Positions 26,546 to 34,906 of a stretch of DNA of 64,000 bases are shown one piece after another (the first letter of the stretch is position 1; each line of letters opens with the position of its first letter). The stretch comes from Verrucomicrobiales bacterium (lineage in GTDB: Bacteria; Verrucomicrobiota; Verrucomicrobiia; Verrucomicrobiales; DEV007). Below the pieces are notes generated by a model, which was not told where the DNA came from, made no database searches, and saw nothing but the letters and a program-made list of their open reading frames with translations. Both the position numbers and the translations under genes were made by a program. The stretch lies in the NCBI GenBank assembly GCA_029213195.1, contig JARGNI010000010.1, forward strand, positions 62,001-126,000. The letters run 5' to 3'.

Positions 26546-27469
26546 CTAATCCAGTGAAATCCCCATCAACTCGAGAACACGGCCCAGGTCCTCGTTGCCA
26601 TAGTATTCGATCTCGATCTTGCCGCGCTTGTCGCCATGTTGGATCGCCACATTCGTCGCGTATCGACTCCGCAGCTGATCCTGGATCTGTCGAATGTAGG
26701 CTTCGGCCTGGGGAGAGACTTTGCCCTTCTTTGGCTTTTTCGCCGTGGTCTTCCCGTTGATCTGCTCCGATACCAATTTCTCGGTATCACGGACATTCAA
26801 TTTCTTGCGGACCACCATGTCCGCGAGGAGACGCTGTTCGGCCTTGGTCTTGATCCCCAGAATGGCCTTGGCATGACCGGAGGAAATCAATCTCTGCGAG
26901 ACGAGGTTCTGCACCTCCGGATCGAGGTCGAGGAGGCGGATGGAATTGGAAACCGTAGCGCGATTTTTCCCCACCCGCTGGGCGATCTCGTCCTGCTTGA
27001 GACCAAAATCACTGGCGAGTCGAGCATAGGCCTCTGCCTCTTCGAGAGGATCGAGATCTTCCCGTTGAAGATTCTCGATCAGCGCCATCTCGAGAACGTC
27101 GCGATCGGAAGCCTCCCGCAAGATGATGGGAACTTCCTCGAGCCCGAGCTTGGTCGAGGCTCGCCAGCGTCGTTCTCCGGCGATGAGTTCGTAGCTCCCC
27201 GCGACCTCTCGCACGATAAGCGGCTGAATCACTCCATGCTCACGAATCGAATCGACCAACTCGTCGAGATTGTCTTCGTGAAATCGTTTCCTCGGCTGGA
27301 GCGGCGAGGGAACCACCTTCTCCAGCGAGACTCGGAGCACGCGCTCTCCTGTTGCCGCATCCGATTCATCCGCCTTGGAAGGCCCGGCGACGGGAACGGA
27401 ATCCGGCGTGCGAATCAGGGCATTGAGCCCCTTTCCGAGCCCTTTTTTGGCGGATTTCCCGGATGGCAT
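26546..27469 (-). CDS. parB: ParB/Spo0J chromosome-partition protein
   Basis: 307 residues with the classic N-terminus KKGLGKGLNALI. The ParB CTP-binding/nuclease-like domain contains SPLQPRKRF, SIREHGVIQPLIVR and IAGERRWRA. The helix-turn-helix region follows (LKQDEIAQRVGKNRATVSNS), and a C-terminal dimerisation segment comes last. It binds parS and organises the origin region. Unusually, no parA/soj gene is adjacent; its neighbours are a glutaredoxin upstream and an M28 lipoprotein downstream. No exact match to the canonical parS palindrome was noticed in the window, although nearby parS sites would be expected close to the origin. Confidence 0.93.
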   Translation of the reverse strand: MPSGKSAKKGLGKGLNALIRTPDSVPVAGPSKADESDAATGERVLRVSLEKVVPSPLQPRKRFHEDNLDELVDSIREHGVIQPLIVREVAGSYELIAGERRWRASTKLGLEEVPIILREASDRDVLEMALIENLQREDLDPLEEAEAYARLASDFGLKQDEIAQRVGKNRATVSNSIRLLDLDPEVQNLVSQRLISSGHAKAILGIKTKAEQRLLADMVVRKKLNVRDTEKLVSEQINGKTTAKKPKKGKVSPQAEAYIRQIQDQLRSRYATNVAIQHGDKRGKIEIEYYGNEDLGRVLELMGISLD

Positions 27470-27509
27470 GAAGAAGACGTGTAAGTAGACTTAGAGCATC
27501 GAAAGATGG

Positions 27510-27893
27510 CTACTCGATGATGCGGACATTCGGAGTCCCACCGCCCATGTTAGCTCTTGCTTCCGCTTCCATCGCAGCATGCTGCTCGTCGGTGCAGGCC
27601 GAGTCGATCGGGGCGTCCGGAGCTTCATCACTCTTGGCAAGCAAACCCTGCTCGGTCATCCAGGCTTCGACTTCCTCCCCACTGACATCCGCGAGCATCG
27701 TCCCATTGACCACGACACAGGGAGACAGCGGCTGACCGCTTTTCTGCTCCATTTCCCAGCGAAATGCGGGATTCTTGATGATGTCTTTCTCTTCCCACTC
27801 AAGCCCATACTTCCGGAAAACGGAGCGAACACCTTCGCTCCAGCCGCAGAAAGTCTTGAGGTAAGCCGTTATTTCGATGTTTTGATCTGCCAT
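27510..27893 (-). CDS. Monothiol glutaredoxin-like protein
   Basis: 127 residues from the ATG at 27893; the longer frame to 28019 adds 42 residues with no domain and runs into the divergent promoter region. Thioredoxin-fold features: strand IEITAYLKTFCGWS with active-site Cys16-Gly-Trp-Ser19 (a CxxS, monothiol arrangement), then KDIIKNPAFRWEM, and a cis-Pro region QPLSPCVVVNG. A 35-residue acidic tail with one Cys follows. It lies 40 bp upstream of parB and may head that transcript. Likely a cytoplasmic disulfide/glutathione-type reductase or Fe-S related protein. Confidence 0.83.
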   Translation of the reverse strand: MADQNIEITAYLKTFCGWSEGVRSVFRKYGLEWEEKDIIKNPAFRWEMEQKSGQPLSPCVVVNGTMLADVSGEEVEAWMTEQGLLAKSDEAPDAPIDSACTDEQHAAMEAEARANMGGGTPNVRIIE

Positions 27894-28073
27894 GATAAAA
27901 GAGGATAGTTTCGTGAAAACAAGTAAGCCACCCTCCGAGAATTCGCAAATCCCATCGGACTGATTCGCAAATGTAGGTTTCGACGTCGGCACCTCGCCCA
28001 GATTCCTTTTCTCCTCCATTCATCCACGGCCCGAGCTGGCGCCCCGGATTGCCGCACCCGCATGATTTCACGG

Positions 28074-28101
28074 TTTCCATCGACTCAGACTTGGGTATAC
28101 T
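28074..28101 (+). promoter_or_regulatory. Candidate promoter of the polysaccharide deacetylase gene
   Basis: TTTCCA (28074-28079), 16-nt spacer, TATACT (28096-28101). The predicted start near 28108 falls after the ATG at 28105, which supports initiation at the next ATG, 28123. The same TTTCCA-16-TA.ACT layout precedes rsgA. Confidence 0.5.
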
Positions 28102-28122
28102 TTTATGACCCCTCATTTTCTC

Positions 28123-29493
28123 ATGATTCCAAAGTCATTGTCTGCGCTCATCCTGGTTGTTGGCGCCTTCTCCCTTGTATCTCTGACCAGTTGTGAGAAA
28201 GCCGCGCCCCTTGTCGAGAGGGTGAAGTCCGCACTCGACCGGGAAGTGATCACCGATGAAGAGGTGACTCCCGTCGTTGTCGACATCCCGCCGCCACCCG
28301 AGCCCGTCGCGATGGAGCCGATCATCAACAAGGAGGCCCGCGTCTCCATTCTCGGTTATCACGACTTCACCGAAGGGCGCTCGAGCAACGACATGGTCCT
28401 GAATATCGACGATTTTCGGCGACAGATGGAAGCGATCAAGGCGGCCGAACTCCCTGTCATCAGCATGCGTCAGTTTCTCGATTGGAAACAGGAGAAGGCC
28501 GACATCCCGGAGCAATGCGTCATGATCACGATCGACGATGGCTGGAAGGCGACCCACACTCTTGCCATGCAGGTGCTCAAGGAATTCGATTTTCCTTTTA
28601 CCGTGTTTCTCTACAAGAATTACATCGGCGTTGGGGGACGGTCCATGACCCACGAAGAAGTTCGTGAAATTGCCGCGAACGGCGGCACCCTCTCCAGCCA
28701 CTCGATCAGTCACCAGAACATGTCGAAACGTGGAGGACGCTCCGAGGAAGCCTACACCGAGTGGCTCAAGGAAGAACTCGAAGAATCTTACCGATTCCTC
28801 GAAGAAACATTTGGGGACACCGGCGCCGTTGTGAAGACTTTTGCCTTTCCCTATGGAATCTACAACGACCAGGTGCTCCAGCTCGCCCAGGATTTCGGCT
28901 ACGAAGCCTGCTTCACCGTCAATGGAAAGAAGACCAACTGGGACACGAAGGACATGGAGATCGGACGGTATGTTGTCCATGGGACGACCCTGGCGAACTT
29001 TGATCCCGCTCTCAATTTTGGAGGCGGAAACCTGACGACATCAGGAAGAAAGCTCATGACGGAGGCGACGACCGAGGACGGCACCGAAAGAGGCCCCCTC
29101 GTCACGGTTCGCCCTCCTGACGGTTCGCTCATCGGCAACCGACTCCCCCTCATCGAGGTCGACCTCGGAAAGCTGGAAGGAGTGCGGCCTGACAGCATCA
29201 CGATGAGGATTTCCGGCTTTGGAAAAGTGCCCCACACCTTTGACACCGAGACCGGGAAACTCACCTACCAGATTCCCCAGCGACTTCGCCTGAACGAAAG
29301 CTCGGTCCAGGTCAGCTTTCGACATGCCGGAAATGACGATACGGAAAAGATCGGATGGATGTTTTCTCTCGACCGCACCGCGGACTACCTCTCCTCCGAG
29401 ATGACCACTCCGGGGAGCAACGAGACGCTTCCTCGTCCCGATGCCTCGGAGGAGGCTGAAACTGGCTCCCCAACTGCCTCGCCGTCCCTCTGA
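28123..29493 (+). CDS. Polysaccharide deacetylase family lipoprotein
   Basis: 456 residues from 28123 (462 from 28105). A lipoprotein signal ends in SLTSCEK. NodB-type deacetylase motifs are present: MITIDDGWKATH (catalytic Asp and metal Asp), SSHSISHQN (metal His pair) and FAFPYGIYN. The enzyme probably removes N- or O-acetyl groups from an envelope or dietary polysaccharide in a metal-dependent way. A 140-residue C-terminal extension after about residue 310 is beta-rich (VRPPDGSLIGNRLPLIEVDL, IPQRLRLNESSVQVSFRHAG) and looks Ig- or cadherin-like, followed by a low-complexity tail. Divergent from the glutaredoxin gene. Confidence 0.88.
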   Translation: MIPKSLSALILVVGAFSLVSLTSCEKAAPLVERVKSALDREVITDEEVTPVVVDIPPPPEPVAMEPIINKEARVSILGYHDFTEGRSSNDMVLNIDDFRRQMEAIKAAELPVISMRQFLDWKQEKADIPEQCVMITIDDGWKATHTLAMQVLKEFDFPFTVFLYKNYIGVGGRSMTHEEVREIAANGGTLSSHSISHQNMSKRGGRSEEAYTEWLKEELEESYRFLEETFGDTGAVVKTFAFPYGIYNDQVLQLAQDFGYEACFTVNGKKTNWDTKDMEIGRYVVHGTTLANFDPALNFGGGNLTTSGRKLMTEATTEDGTERGPLVTVRPPDGSLIGNRLPLIEVDLGKLEGVRPDSITMRISGFGKVPHTFDTETGKLTYQIPQRLRLNESSVQVSFRHAGNDDTEKIGWMFSLDRTADYLSSEMTTPGSNETLPRPDASEEAETGSPTASPSL

Positions 29494-29568
29494 CGACCCC
29501 GAACTTTCCGAGGCAGCCCGCGTCGGCTCCTCCCCCCTTTTCCGATTTCCCTCCTCCCCCTTTCTCTT

Positions 29569-30912
29569 ATGTTCAATTCCCTTTCTGACAATCTCCAGGA
29601 AACCTTCAAGAAGCTTCGCGGACACGGCAAACTCTCCGAGAAGAACATCTCGGACGCCCTTCGCGAAATTCGACTGGCTCTTCTCGAGGCTGATGTCGAG
29701 TTCAGTGTCGCCAAGGACTTCATCGCCCGCGTCAAAGAACAGGCGATGGGCGAGACCGTGCTGAAGAGCATCAAGCCGGGGCAACAAATCGTGAAGATCT
29801 TCAACGATGAGCTCGCCGAGCTCCTCGGTGGAGACGCCGCCCCTCTCGATCTCAATCCACCGGCCCGTATTCTGATGGTCGGACTGAATGGTGCGGGAAA
29901 AACGACTACCTCGGCCAAGCTCGCCCTGCATCTCCGCAAGGAGGGTCGCCGGCCACTTCTGATCGCCTGCGACTTGTATCGCCCTGCGGCGGTGGAGCAA
30001 TTGGTAACTCTCGGAAAACAGATCGATGTCCCGGTTTTCCGGCCCGAGCCGGGAGAGACCGATGTTCTCAAGGTCGCCAAGGCCGCCTTGAAGTGGGCCG
30101 AAGATCAGAATGGCACCGCCTTCATCTTCGATACCGCCGGTCGCCAGGAAGTCGACGATGCCTTGATCGAAGAACTGAAAGGGCTCAAGAAATTCCTCGA
30201 TCCACGCGAAACCCTTCTCGTCGCGGACTCTGCCACCGGTCAGCAGGCCGTGAGCGTTGCCGAGACTTTCGACAACAGCATCGGCGTGACTGGACTGGTC
30301 CTGACCAAGCTCGACGGAGATGCCCGGGGCGGAGCCGCTCTTTCAATGCGGACGGTCACCAACAAGCCGATCAAGTTTGCTGGTGTCGGAGAGAAGATGT
30401 CCGACTTCGAAGCGTTCGTCCCCGATCGGATGGCAGGACGGATCCTCGGCATGGGTGATGTCGTCGGCCTCGTCGAGGCAGCCGCCGAAGCCATGGACGA
30501 GCAGGAGGCCCTCCGCATGGCGGAGCGGATGAAAAAGTCGAAGTTCGACTTCGACGACTTCCTTGCCCAGATGCGAATGATGAACAAGATGGGTGGTCTC
30601 CAGAACATCCTGGGCATGATGCCCGGGATGGGAGACAAGCTCAAGGGAGTCGATCTCGACGAGAAGCGGATGAAACATGTCGAGGCGATCGTTCTCTCGA
30701 TGACTCCGAAGGAGCGAAGCCGACCCGAGATCATCAAGGCATCCCGTCGGAAACGGATTGCGGCCGGTAGCGGCACCAGCGTGACCCAGGTCAATGGGCT
30801 CCTCAAGCAGTTCGGCCAGATGCGCAAGATGATGCGCAGCAAGGGCAAGATGAACCAGATGATGAAACAGTTTGGTGGCGGCGGAGGCATGGGAGGAAAG
30901 CTCCCGTTTTAA
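29569..30912 (+). CDS. ffh: Signal recognition particle protein Ffh
   Basis: 447 residues, full length. The N domain starts at MFNSLSDNLQETFKKLRG; the GTPase G domain has G1 GLNGAGKTTT (105-114), DTAGR and TKLDGDARGG; the methionine-rich M domain binds 4.5S RNA (RMMNKMGGLQNILGMMPGMG) and ends in a Gly-rich tail. It targets nascent membrane and secreted proteins to the translocon together with FtsY, which is not in this window, and no SRP RNA gene was recognised. The ATG at 29569 is preceded by a pyrimidine-rich stretch without Shine-Dalgarno. A 112-bp tandem repeat lies immediately downstream. Confidence 0.97.
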   Translation: MFNSLSDNLQETFKKLRGHGKLSEKNISDALREIRLALLEADVEFSVAKDFIARVKEQAMGETVLKSIKPGQQIVKIFNDELAELLGGDAAPLDLNPPARILMVGLNGAGKTTTSAKLALHLRKEGRRPLLIACDLYRPAAVEQLVTLGKQIDVPVFRPEPGETDVLKVAKAALKWAEDQNGTAFIFDTAGRQEVDDALIEELKGLKKFLDPRETLLVADSATGQQAVSVAETFDNSIGVTGLVLTKLDGDARGGAALSMRTVTNKPIKFAGVGEKMSDFEAFVPDRMAGRILGMGDVVGLVEAAAEAMDEQEALRMAERMKKSKFDFDDFLAQMRMMNKMGGLQNILGMMPGMGDKLKGVDLDEKRMKHVEAIVLSMTPKERSRPEIIKASRRKRIAAGSGTSVTQVNGLLKQFGQMRKMMRSKGKMNQMMKQFGGGGGMGGKLPF

Positions 30913-30959
30913 AGCGCCCCTGCTTTCCAGCCAGATCGTAATTCCGGCAACGGACACCC

Positions 30960-31208
30960 TCGGAACGCTTGTGCATCCCGCTACGGGAGGAACGCGGCGC
31001 GAGGTTTGCAGCGGATGGAGGGACAACGTCCTCGTTGTCCGCGGTCGAGAAGGGGCTGCGAGAGCGACAGGTCGGAACGCTTGTGCGTTCCGCTACGGGA
31101 GGAACGCGGCGCGAGGTTTGCAGCGGATGGAGGGACAACGTCCTCGTTGTCCGCGGTCGAGACGGGGCTGCGAGAGCGACAGGTTGGAACGCTTGCGCGT
31201 TCCCCTAC
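30960..31208. repeat. 112-bp tandem repeat, 2.2 copies, two hairpins per unit
   Basis: Unit 1 is 30960-31071, unit 2 is 31072-31183, and a diverged partial unit 3 is 31184-31208. Units 1 and 2 differ at only a few positions. Each unit carries hairpin A (GGAACGC-TTGT-GCGTTCC, perfect in unit 2, at 31074-31092) and hairpin B (GGACAACG-TCCT-CGTTGTCC, at 31021-31040 and 31133-31152). The 112-bp period is not a multiple of three, so the frames that stay open through it are chance. It fills most of the 346-bp gap between the 3' ends of ffh and rlmI; the remainder holds nothing recognised. Confidence 0.9.
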
Positions 31209-31258
31209 CTCCCTGATCCAGCGGAAAGGCCCGCCATTCCGAGTGATCCTCCAAGCCG

Positions 31259-32428
31259 CTAAAACCCTCCCATCAGTTGAAAGGTGAAACCTTTCAGGTA
31301 TCGCGTCTCGGGCAAAGTGGCAATGACAGGATGATCCTGCCGCTGGGTGTGTTGATCGATCACGCGGAGAGTCTTCTTGGCATCCACCGAAGCATCACAG
31401 ATCATGTCGAAGAACTCCTTCTCGCTGACATGATGACTGCAACTGTAAGTCGACAGTATGCCGCCACGCTCGAGAAGTTTCATCGCCCGAAGGTGGATCT
31501 CCTTGTAGCCGCGCATGGCTCCGGCGACCGACTTTCGATTCTTCGTAAATGACGGAGGGTCGAGAACAATGAGGTCGTATTTCTCCTCGGTCCCCTCCGC
31601 CTCTTTCAGAAAATCGAAAACATTCGCCTCGACCGCGTCGATCGTCATCCCGTTCCGCTCCGCATTGTTCCGGGTCGCCTCAATCGCAGAGGCACTGATA
31701 TCGACCGCTTTCACGGAGGCAGCACCCGCCTTGGCAGCATGCAGTCCGAAGCCCCCCTGGTTGCAGAAGCAATCGAGCACCTTCTTCCCTGCGGAAAGCC
31801 GAGCCACCGCCGCATAGTTGTCGAGTTGGTCGAGATAGATCCCCGTCTTCTGCCCTTCGAGAAGATCGACCTCCTGACGGATCCCATTCACCTCGATTTC
31901 AAAGGCTCCTCCCCACTCACCGGCCAGGACGCCCGTTACGGGATCGAGACCCTCTGCCTTCCGAATCGCCGAATCGTTTCTTTCGATGACCACAATCTCC
32001 CCGAACTGCTTTTCAAGCGCTGCCACCAGCAAATCCTTTCTCCGATCCATTGCGAGCGTCAATGTCTGCAGCACGAAGTGGAAACCGTATCGGTCGATCA
32101 CCACTCCGGGAAGCCCATCCGCCTCGCTCCAAACCAGCCGATAGAGTGAACCCTCCAAGCCCATGGTTTCACGCAAGGCCTGCGCTCTCTGGATACGGCG
32201 CTCGAAAAATTCGGCATCCAGTTCCTGTTTTCTTCTCGAGATCCGCCTCGCCACGATTTGAGACTCGGGGTTGTAGATCGCGGTTCCCAAGGGACGATCT
32301 TTGAAATCCTTGAGAGTGACCAGTTCGCCAGGCTCAGGATTGCCAAAGCTCTTCTGGATCTCGCTGGCATAGACCCAGTCATGACCATGAAAAATACGGG
32401 AGCGGGGCTTGATAACGAGTCCAGGCAT
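31259..32428 (-). CDS. rlmI: Class I SAM-dependent rRNA methyltransferase, RlmI-like
   Basis: 389 residues from the ATG at 32428; the extension to 32524 lacks any family match. The N-terminal PUA-type RNA-binding region reads LVIKPRSRIFHGHDWVYASE. A linker (DGLPGVVIDRYG, QTGIYLDQ-like KTGIYLDQ) leads to the Rossmann methyltransferase domain: VLDCFCNQGGFGLHAAKAGA, then VLDPPSFTKNR as the catalytic cytosine-methylation loop and YSCSHHVSEKEF. RlmI makes m5C in 23S rRNA. The gene is convergent with ffh across the tandem repeat and divergent from the DUF1592 operon (about 150 bp). Confidence 0.9.
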   Translation of the reverse strand: MPGLVIKPRSRIFHGHDWVYASEIQKSFGNPEPGELVTLKDFKDRPLGTAIYNPESQIVARRISRRKQELDAEFFERRIQRAQALRETMGLEGSLYRLVWSEADGLPGVVIDRYGFHFVLQTLTLAMDRRKDLLVAALEKQFGEIVVIERNDSAIRKAEGLDPVTGVLAGEWGGAFEIEVNGIRQEVDLLEGQKTGIYLDQLDNYAAVARLSAGKKVLDCFCNQGGFGLHAAKAGAASVKAVDISASAIEATRNNAERNGMTIDAVEANVFDFLKEAEGTEEKYDLIVLDPPSFTKNRKSVAGAMRGYKEIHLRAMKLLERGGILSTYSCSHHVSEKEFFDMICDASVDAKKTLRVIDQHTQRQDHPVIATLPETRYLKGFTFQLMGGF

Positions 32429-32581
32429 GCGCGGAGCGTCGTTCAGAATTGCCCTCCCGTCAAAAGGACGAAAATCACACTGACATCGGCTCCTGACCCG
32501 ATTGGACACCCCATTTGCGTGCATTCATGTCCCCAGTATGCGTACCCTGACCCGGCCGCTCTCCTTCGTAAGCTATTACAG

Positions 32582-34906
32582 ATGTATAAAGCTTTTCCCA
32601 AGTCCCTGCTCTTTCTCGGCCACCTCCTCCTGGCAGGGAGCATCGTGATCTCCGGAAAAGCGATCGATCTTGAGAATCACCCGGGGAAAGCCATTTACCA
32701 GAAACTTTGCCTGGAGTGTCATGGGGCAACGGGAGAAGGCGCCGATGATCTGGACGTGGACCCTCTCGTTGGAACACGAACGATCGAGTCCCTCGCGGGG
32801 CGGATCGACCGGACGATGCCGGAGGATGAAGAGCACCTCTGCGTCGGTGACGATGCGAAGAAGGTCGCCGAGTATGTCTACCACGCTTTCTATTCCCCTG
32901 AGGCGCAGGCAAAGCTGCAACCGGTGACCACCGAATTGACGCGCCTCACCGCGCCGCAGTTGCAGAATTCCGTTACCGACCTGATCGGTTCTTTTCTCAA
33001 TCCTGGGCACAATCCCGAGATCACCAACCGCGGACTCAAGGGGTCCTATACACTCGACGATCGAAAGCGCGCCGGGAACAACGATTACAAACGGGAACAG
33101 TTCGACCGAATCGATCCTCAGATCCGGTTCGACTTTGGCTCCGGCATTCCGGAACTCCCCGAAGGGAAGGAAAGCAAGATGACCCAATTCCGGATCACCT
33201 GGCGAGGGTCGATCTATGCGCGCGATACCGGCATCTACGAGTTTACCCTTCGAACGAGAAATGGAGCCAAGCTCTACATCAACGAACACGACACGAAGCT
33301 GGAACCCACGATCGATGCGTGGGTCGCCCCGAACAATGAAGTTCGGGAAGAGAGTGAAAAGGTAAAGCTGCTCGGTGGACGCCGATACTATGTCACTCTC
33401 GAGTTTTTCAAATACAAGGAGGAGAAGAGTCTCATCGAACTGCTCTGGAAAACGCCCCATGGCCCCCGCGAGCCCATTCCGAACCGGTACCTGACCACAG
33501 ATCATTCTCATCCCGTCTTTGTCGCTCAAACCACCCTCCCCGCCGACGACCGCAGCTACGGCTACGAACGCGGCAGCAGCGTGTCACGCGTCTGGCTGGA
33601 CGCTCTGACTTCGACAGCCTTCGAGGCAGCCGACCATGTCATCAAGAACCTCGATCGCCTCGCCCGCACCAAGGATGACGACCCCGAACGAGAAAAGAAA
33701 TTGAAAGACTTTGCCGCCGAGTTCACCTCGCGCGCCTTTCGACGACCACTCCGCGGGAACGAACGAGATCTCTACGTCGAGAAACACTTCCGCGAAACGG
33801 AAAGCCTCGAGGACGCGATTCGCCGGACCGTGATCTATGGAGTGACCTCACCTTATTTTCTCTATCCGGGGACATCCTTCGATTCCCCTCGAGGTCCCTG
33901 GGCGCGGGCCAGTGCATTAGCCCTGTCACTCTGGGATTCTCTACCGGACCAGAAGCTGAGAAATCACGCTCAGAATGGAAACCTGGAGAAACCGAAATTC
34001 GTCGAACAGGAAGCGTGGCGCATGCTTCACGATGGAAGAGCTCGAAACAAGATGAACGGATTCTTCGAGCACTGGCTCGAGCTGTCCCGCGCTGACGACA
34101 TGGCCAAGGATACCCAGAAGTTTCCCGACTACTCCGATGGCATGCTTACGGACCTTCGCACTTCCCTCGACCTCTTCATCGAGGACATTGTCTGGAGCGA
34201 GGCATCGGACTACCGCAAGCTCCTCCTTTCCGACCATCTCTACCTGAACGGTCGTCTCGGGAAAATCTACGGAAAACCGGATTTGAAGGGCGGCTTCCAG
34301 AAGGTCTCGCTACCCGCTGAGGGCCGGACTGGAGTCATCACACACCCGTTTCTACTCACCGCATTTTCCTATCACAACAATACCTCCCCCATTCATCGAG
34401 GAGTCTTCCTGACCAAAAACATCGTGGGGCTGCCACTGAAACCTCCCCCGGAAGCCATCGAGTTCGAGGACAGCAAGTTTCCGCCCAACCTCACAATGCG
34501 TGAGAAAGTGACCGAGATGACCCGAGCCAAGGCCTGCATGGCCTGTCATTCCATGATCAATCCTCTCGGGTTCAGTCTCGAAAAATACGACGCGATTGGT
34601 CGTTGGAGAACCGAGGATCAAGGCAAGCCGATCGATGACGACAGCGTCCTCAGGACGGACTACGGAAACCAGATCGACATCAAGGGCCCTCGTGATGTCG
34701 CGGAGTATGCTGCCAACTCCCCGGCTGCCCACGCCGCCTTCATCCGTCAGCTTTTCCACCACGCCACCAAGCAACCCCTGCTCGCCTACGGGGTCGATAC
34801 CGAGGACCGCCTCGTCGAGCACTTCCGGAATACTAATTTCAATATTCGCCATCTCCTCGTGGAGATCGCCGTGACTGCCACCAATCCTTCTCTTCCTGAC
34901 TCATGA
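32582..34906 (+). CDS. DUF1592-type multidomain haem protein with PA14 domain
   Basis: 774 residues from the ATG at 32582; the long upstream frame overlaps rlmI and has no signal peptide. Signal peptide about 1-26, then a cytochrome-like CLECH at 43-47. An embedded PA14 domain (FRITWRGSIYARDTGIYEFT, TRNGAKLYI) lies at about 180-300; this domain is missing from the paralogue at 2175. DUF1595 (FTSRAFRRPLRG), DUF1592 (ASALALSLWDSLPDQ), DUF1588 with CMACH at 652-656 and DUF1585 follow. It overlaps the DUF1552 gene by 4 bases (ATGA). Predicted periplasmic redox protein with carbohydrate-binding ability from PA14; substrate unknown. Confidence 0.92.
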   Translation: MYKAFPKSLLFLGHLLLAGSIVISGKAIDLENHPGKAIYQKLCLECHGATGEGADDLDVDPLVGTRTIESLAGRIDRTMPEDEEHLCVGDDAKKVAEYVYHAFYSPEAQAKLQPVTTELTRLTAPQLQNSVTDLIGSFLNPGHNPEITNRGLKGSYTLDDRKRAGNNDYKREQFDRIDPQIRFDFGSGIPELPEGKESKMTQFRITWRGSIYARDTGIYEFTLRTRNGAKLYINEHDTKLEPTIDAWVAPNNEVREESEKVKLLGGRRYYVTLEFFKYKEEKSLIELLWKTPHGPREPIPNRYLTTDHSHPVFVAQTTLPADDRSYGYERGSSVSRVWLDALTSTAFEAADHVIKNLDRLARTKDDDPEREKKLKDFAAEFTSRAFRRPLRGNERDLYVEKHFRETESLEDAIRRTVIYGVTSPYFLYPGTSFDSPRGPWARASALALSLWDSLPDQKLRNHAQNGNLEKPKFVEQEAWRMLHDGRARNKMNGFFEHWLELSRADDMAKDTQKFPDYSDGMLTDLRTSLDLFIEDIVWSEASDYRKLLLSDHLYLNGRLGKIYGKPDLKGGFQKVSLPAEGRTGVITHPFLLTAFSYHNNTSPIHRGVFLTKNIVGLPLKPPPEAIEFEDSKFPPNLTMREKVTEMTRAKACMACHSMINPLGFSLEKYDAIGRWRTEDQGKPIDDDSVLRTDYGNQIDIKGPRDVAEYAANSPAAHAAFIRQLFHHATKQPLLAYGVDTEDRLVEHFRNTNFNIRHLLVEIAVTATNPSLPDS

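Noticed and set aside
30960-31208. Tandem repeat as a possible CRISPR array
   Set aside because: Units are adjacent with no variable spacers, only about two copies exist, and no cas genes are near.
30872-31287. Open frames running through the tandem repeat
   Set aside because: The period is 112 bp, so the same DNA is read in different frames in each unit; the frames are open only because the repeat lacks stops.
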